5,337 nucleotides of DNA, taken from positions 10,637 to 15,973 of the forward strand of contig VBGS01000005.1 in the NCBI GenBank assembly GCA_005889445.1, in the 5' to 3' direction. Position numbers and translations under genes: made by a program. This stretch comes from Chloroflexota bacterium (GTDB lineage Bacteria > Chloroflexota > Limnocylindria > P2-11E). Positions 5,148 to 5,337 of this stretch are shown piece after piece. Position 1 is the stretch's first letter, and each line of letters starts with the position of its first letter. The notes under the pieces are model-generated. The model worked only from the letters and a program-made list of their open reading frames with translations. It was not told where the DNA came from and did no database searches.

Positions 5148-5337
5148 TGGATCTCACGATCCTTCGCACCGGAGGTGTCGAGATCCCGCGGTCCGCATTC
5201 GTTCCTGGCGCGAGCGCGGATCCCCTCTATGCCCCGGTGTGGTCGGCGCTCGTACGCACATCTGAAGGCAACATCCTCTTCGACACCGGCCTTCATCCGG
5301 TGCACGTCGAGCGTCCGGATGCCACCTTCGGTCGAGG
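5144..5337 (+). CDS. Metallo-beta-lactamase-fold hydrolase, N-acyl-homoserine-lactonase-like, 3' truncated
   Basis: The first 64 codons of a gene that runs off the window. The ATG at 5144 overlaps the GTPase stop (ATGA), the same coupling style as elsewhere in the operon; a second ATG follows at once at 5147. The translated start (LTILRTGGVEIPRSAFVPG), then DPLYAPVWSALVRTSEGNIL, FDTGLHPVHVE and DATFG resemble the N-terminus of metallo-beta-lactamase-fold proteins of the AiiA/AhlD lactonase branch, where the DTG strand end (residues 47-49) precedes the metal-binding HxHxDH motif. That motif would lie beyond the window, so metal binding is not visible. The enzyme could be a lactonase or a thioesterase-like hydrolase; in this acyl-CoA operon a thioester or lactone substrate is conceivable but not shown. 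Confidence 0.75.
   Translation, partial: MMDLTILRTGGVEIPRSAFVPGASADPLYAPVWSALVRTSEGNILFDTGLHPVHVERPDATFGR

Noticed and set aside
4331..5305. Long open frame on the minus strand (324 codons) opposite the GTPase gene
   Set aside because: The + strand encodes a complete GTPase with all motifs. The antisense product is Ser/Arg/Thr-rich with no recognisable domain.

Overview
This window is a compact run of seven genes, all on the + strand, in very GC-rich DNA (roughly two-thirds G+C by eye). Starts are mostly GTG or TTG and intergenic gaps are 0-19 bases, so the whole window reads as one operon. The style fits a high-GC bacterium such as Actinomycetota, Chloroflexota or a related uncultured lineage. 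The sequence alone does not settle the phylum. There are no tRNA, rRNA, CRISPR or mobile-element signals, and no gene-free stretch longer than 19 bases.

Layout. Positions 1-635 hold the C-terminal end of the catalytic (large) subunit of a methylmalonyl-CoA-mutase-type enzyme, cut by the window edge. Positions 607-2352 encode a 581-residue protein that I read as four tandem DinB-like four-helix-bundle domains, each with its own putative metal-binding His triad. It starts inside the end of the mutase gene behind a strong ribosome binding site. Positions 2349-2765 encode the separate B12-binding (small) mutase subunit. Positions 2785-3177 encode a 130-residue charged, probably helical protein of unknown function. 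Positions 3185-4212 hold an acyl-CoA dehydrogenase gene broken in the middle: about 35-38 codons between the FAD-contact region and the C-terminal helical domain are missing and the frame changes. Positions 4218-5147 encode a MeaB/ArgK-type GTPase, the usual mutase chaperone. From 5144 to the window end is the start of a metallo-beta-lactamase-fold hydrolase resembling the N-acyl-homoserine-lactonase branch.

How they fit together. The large and small mutase subunits form an adenosylcobalamin-dependent acyl-CoA mutase, and MeaB would load and protect its cofactor. The acyl-CoA dehydrogenase (if intact in the living cell) would act on a related acyl-CoA, as in branched-chain amino acid, odd-chain or propionyl-CoA metabolism. 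The substrate of the mutase cannot be decided, because the specificity residues lie in the part of the large subunit outside the window. The most unusual element is the quadruple DinB-like protein wedged between the two mutase subunit genes and translationally coupled to both. The unknown 130-residue protein just after the small subunit is the second candidate for an undescribed accessory factor.
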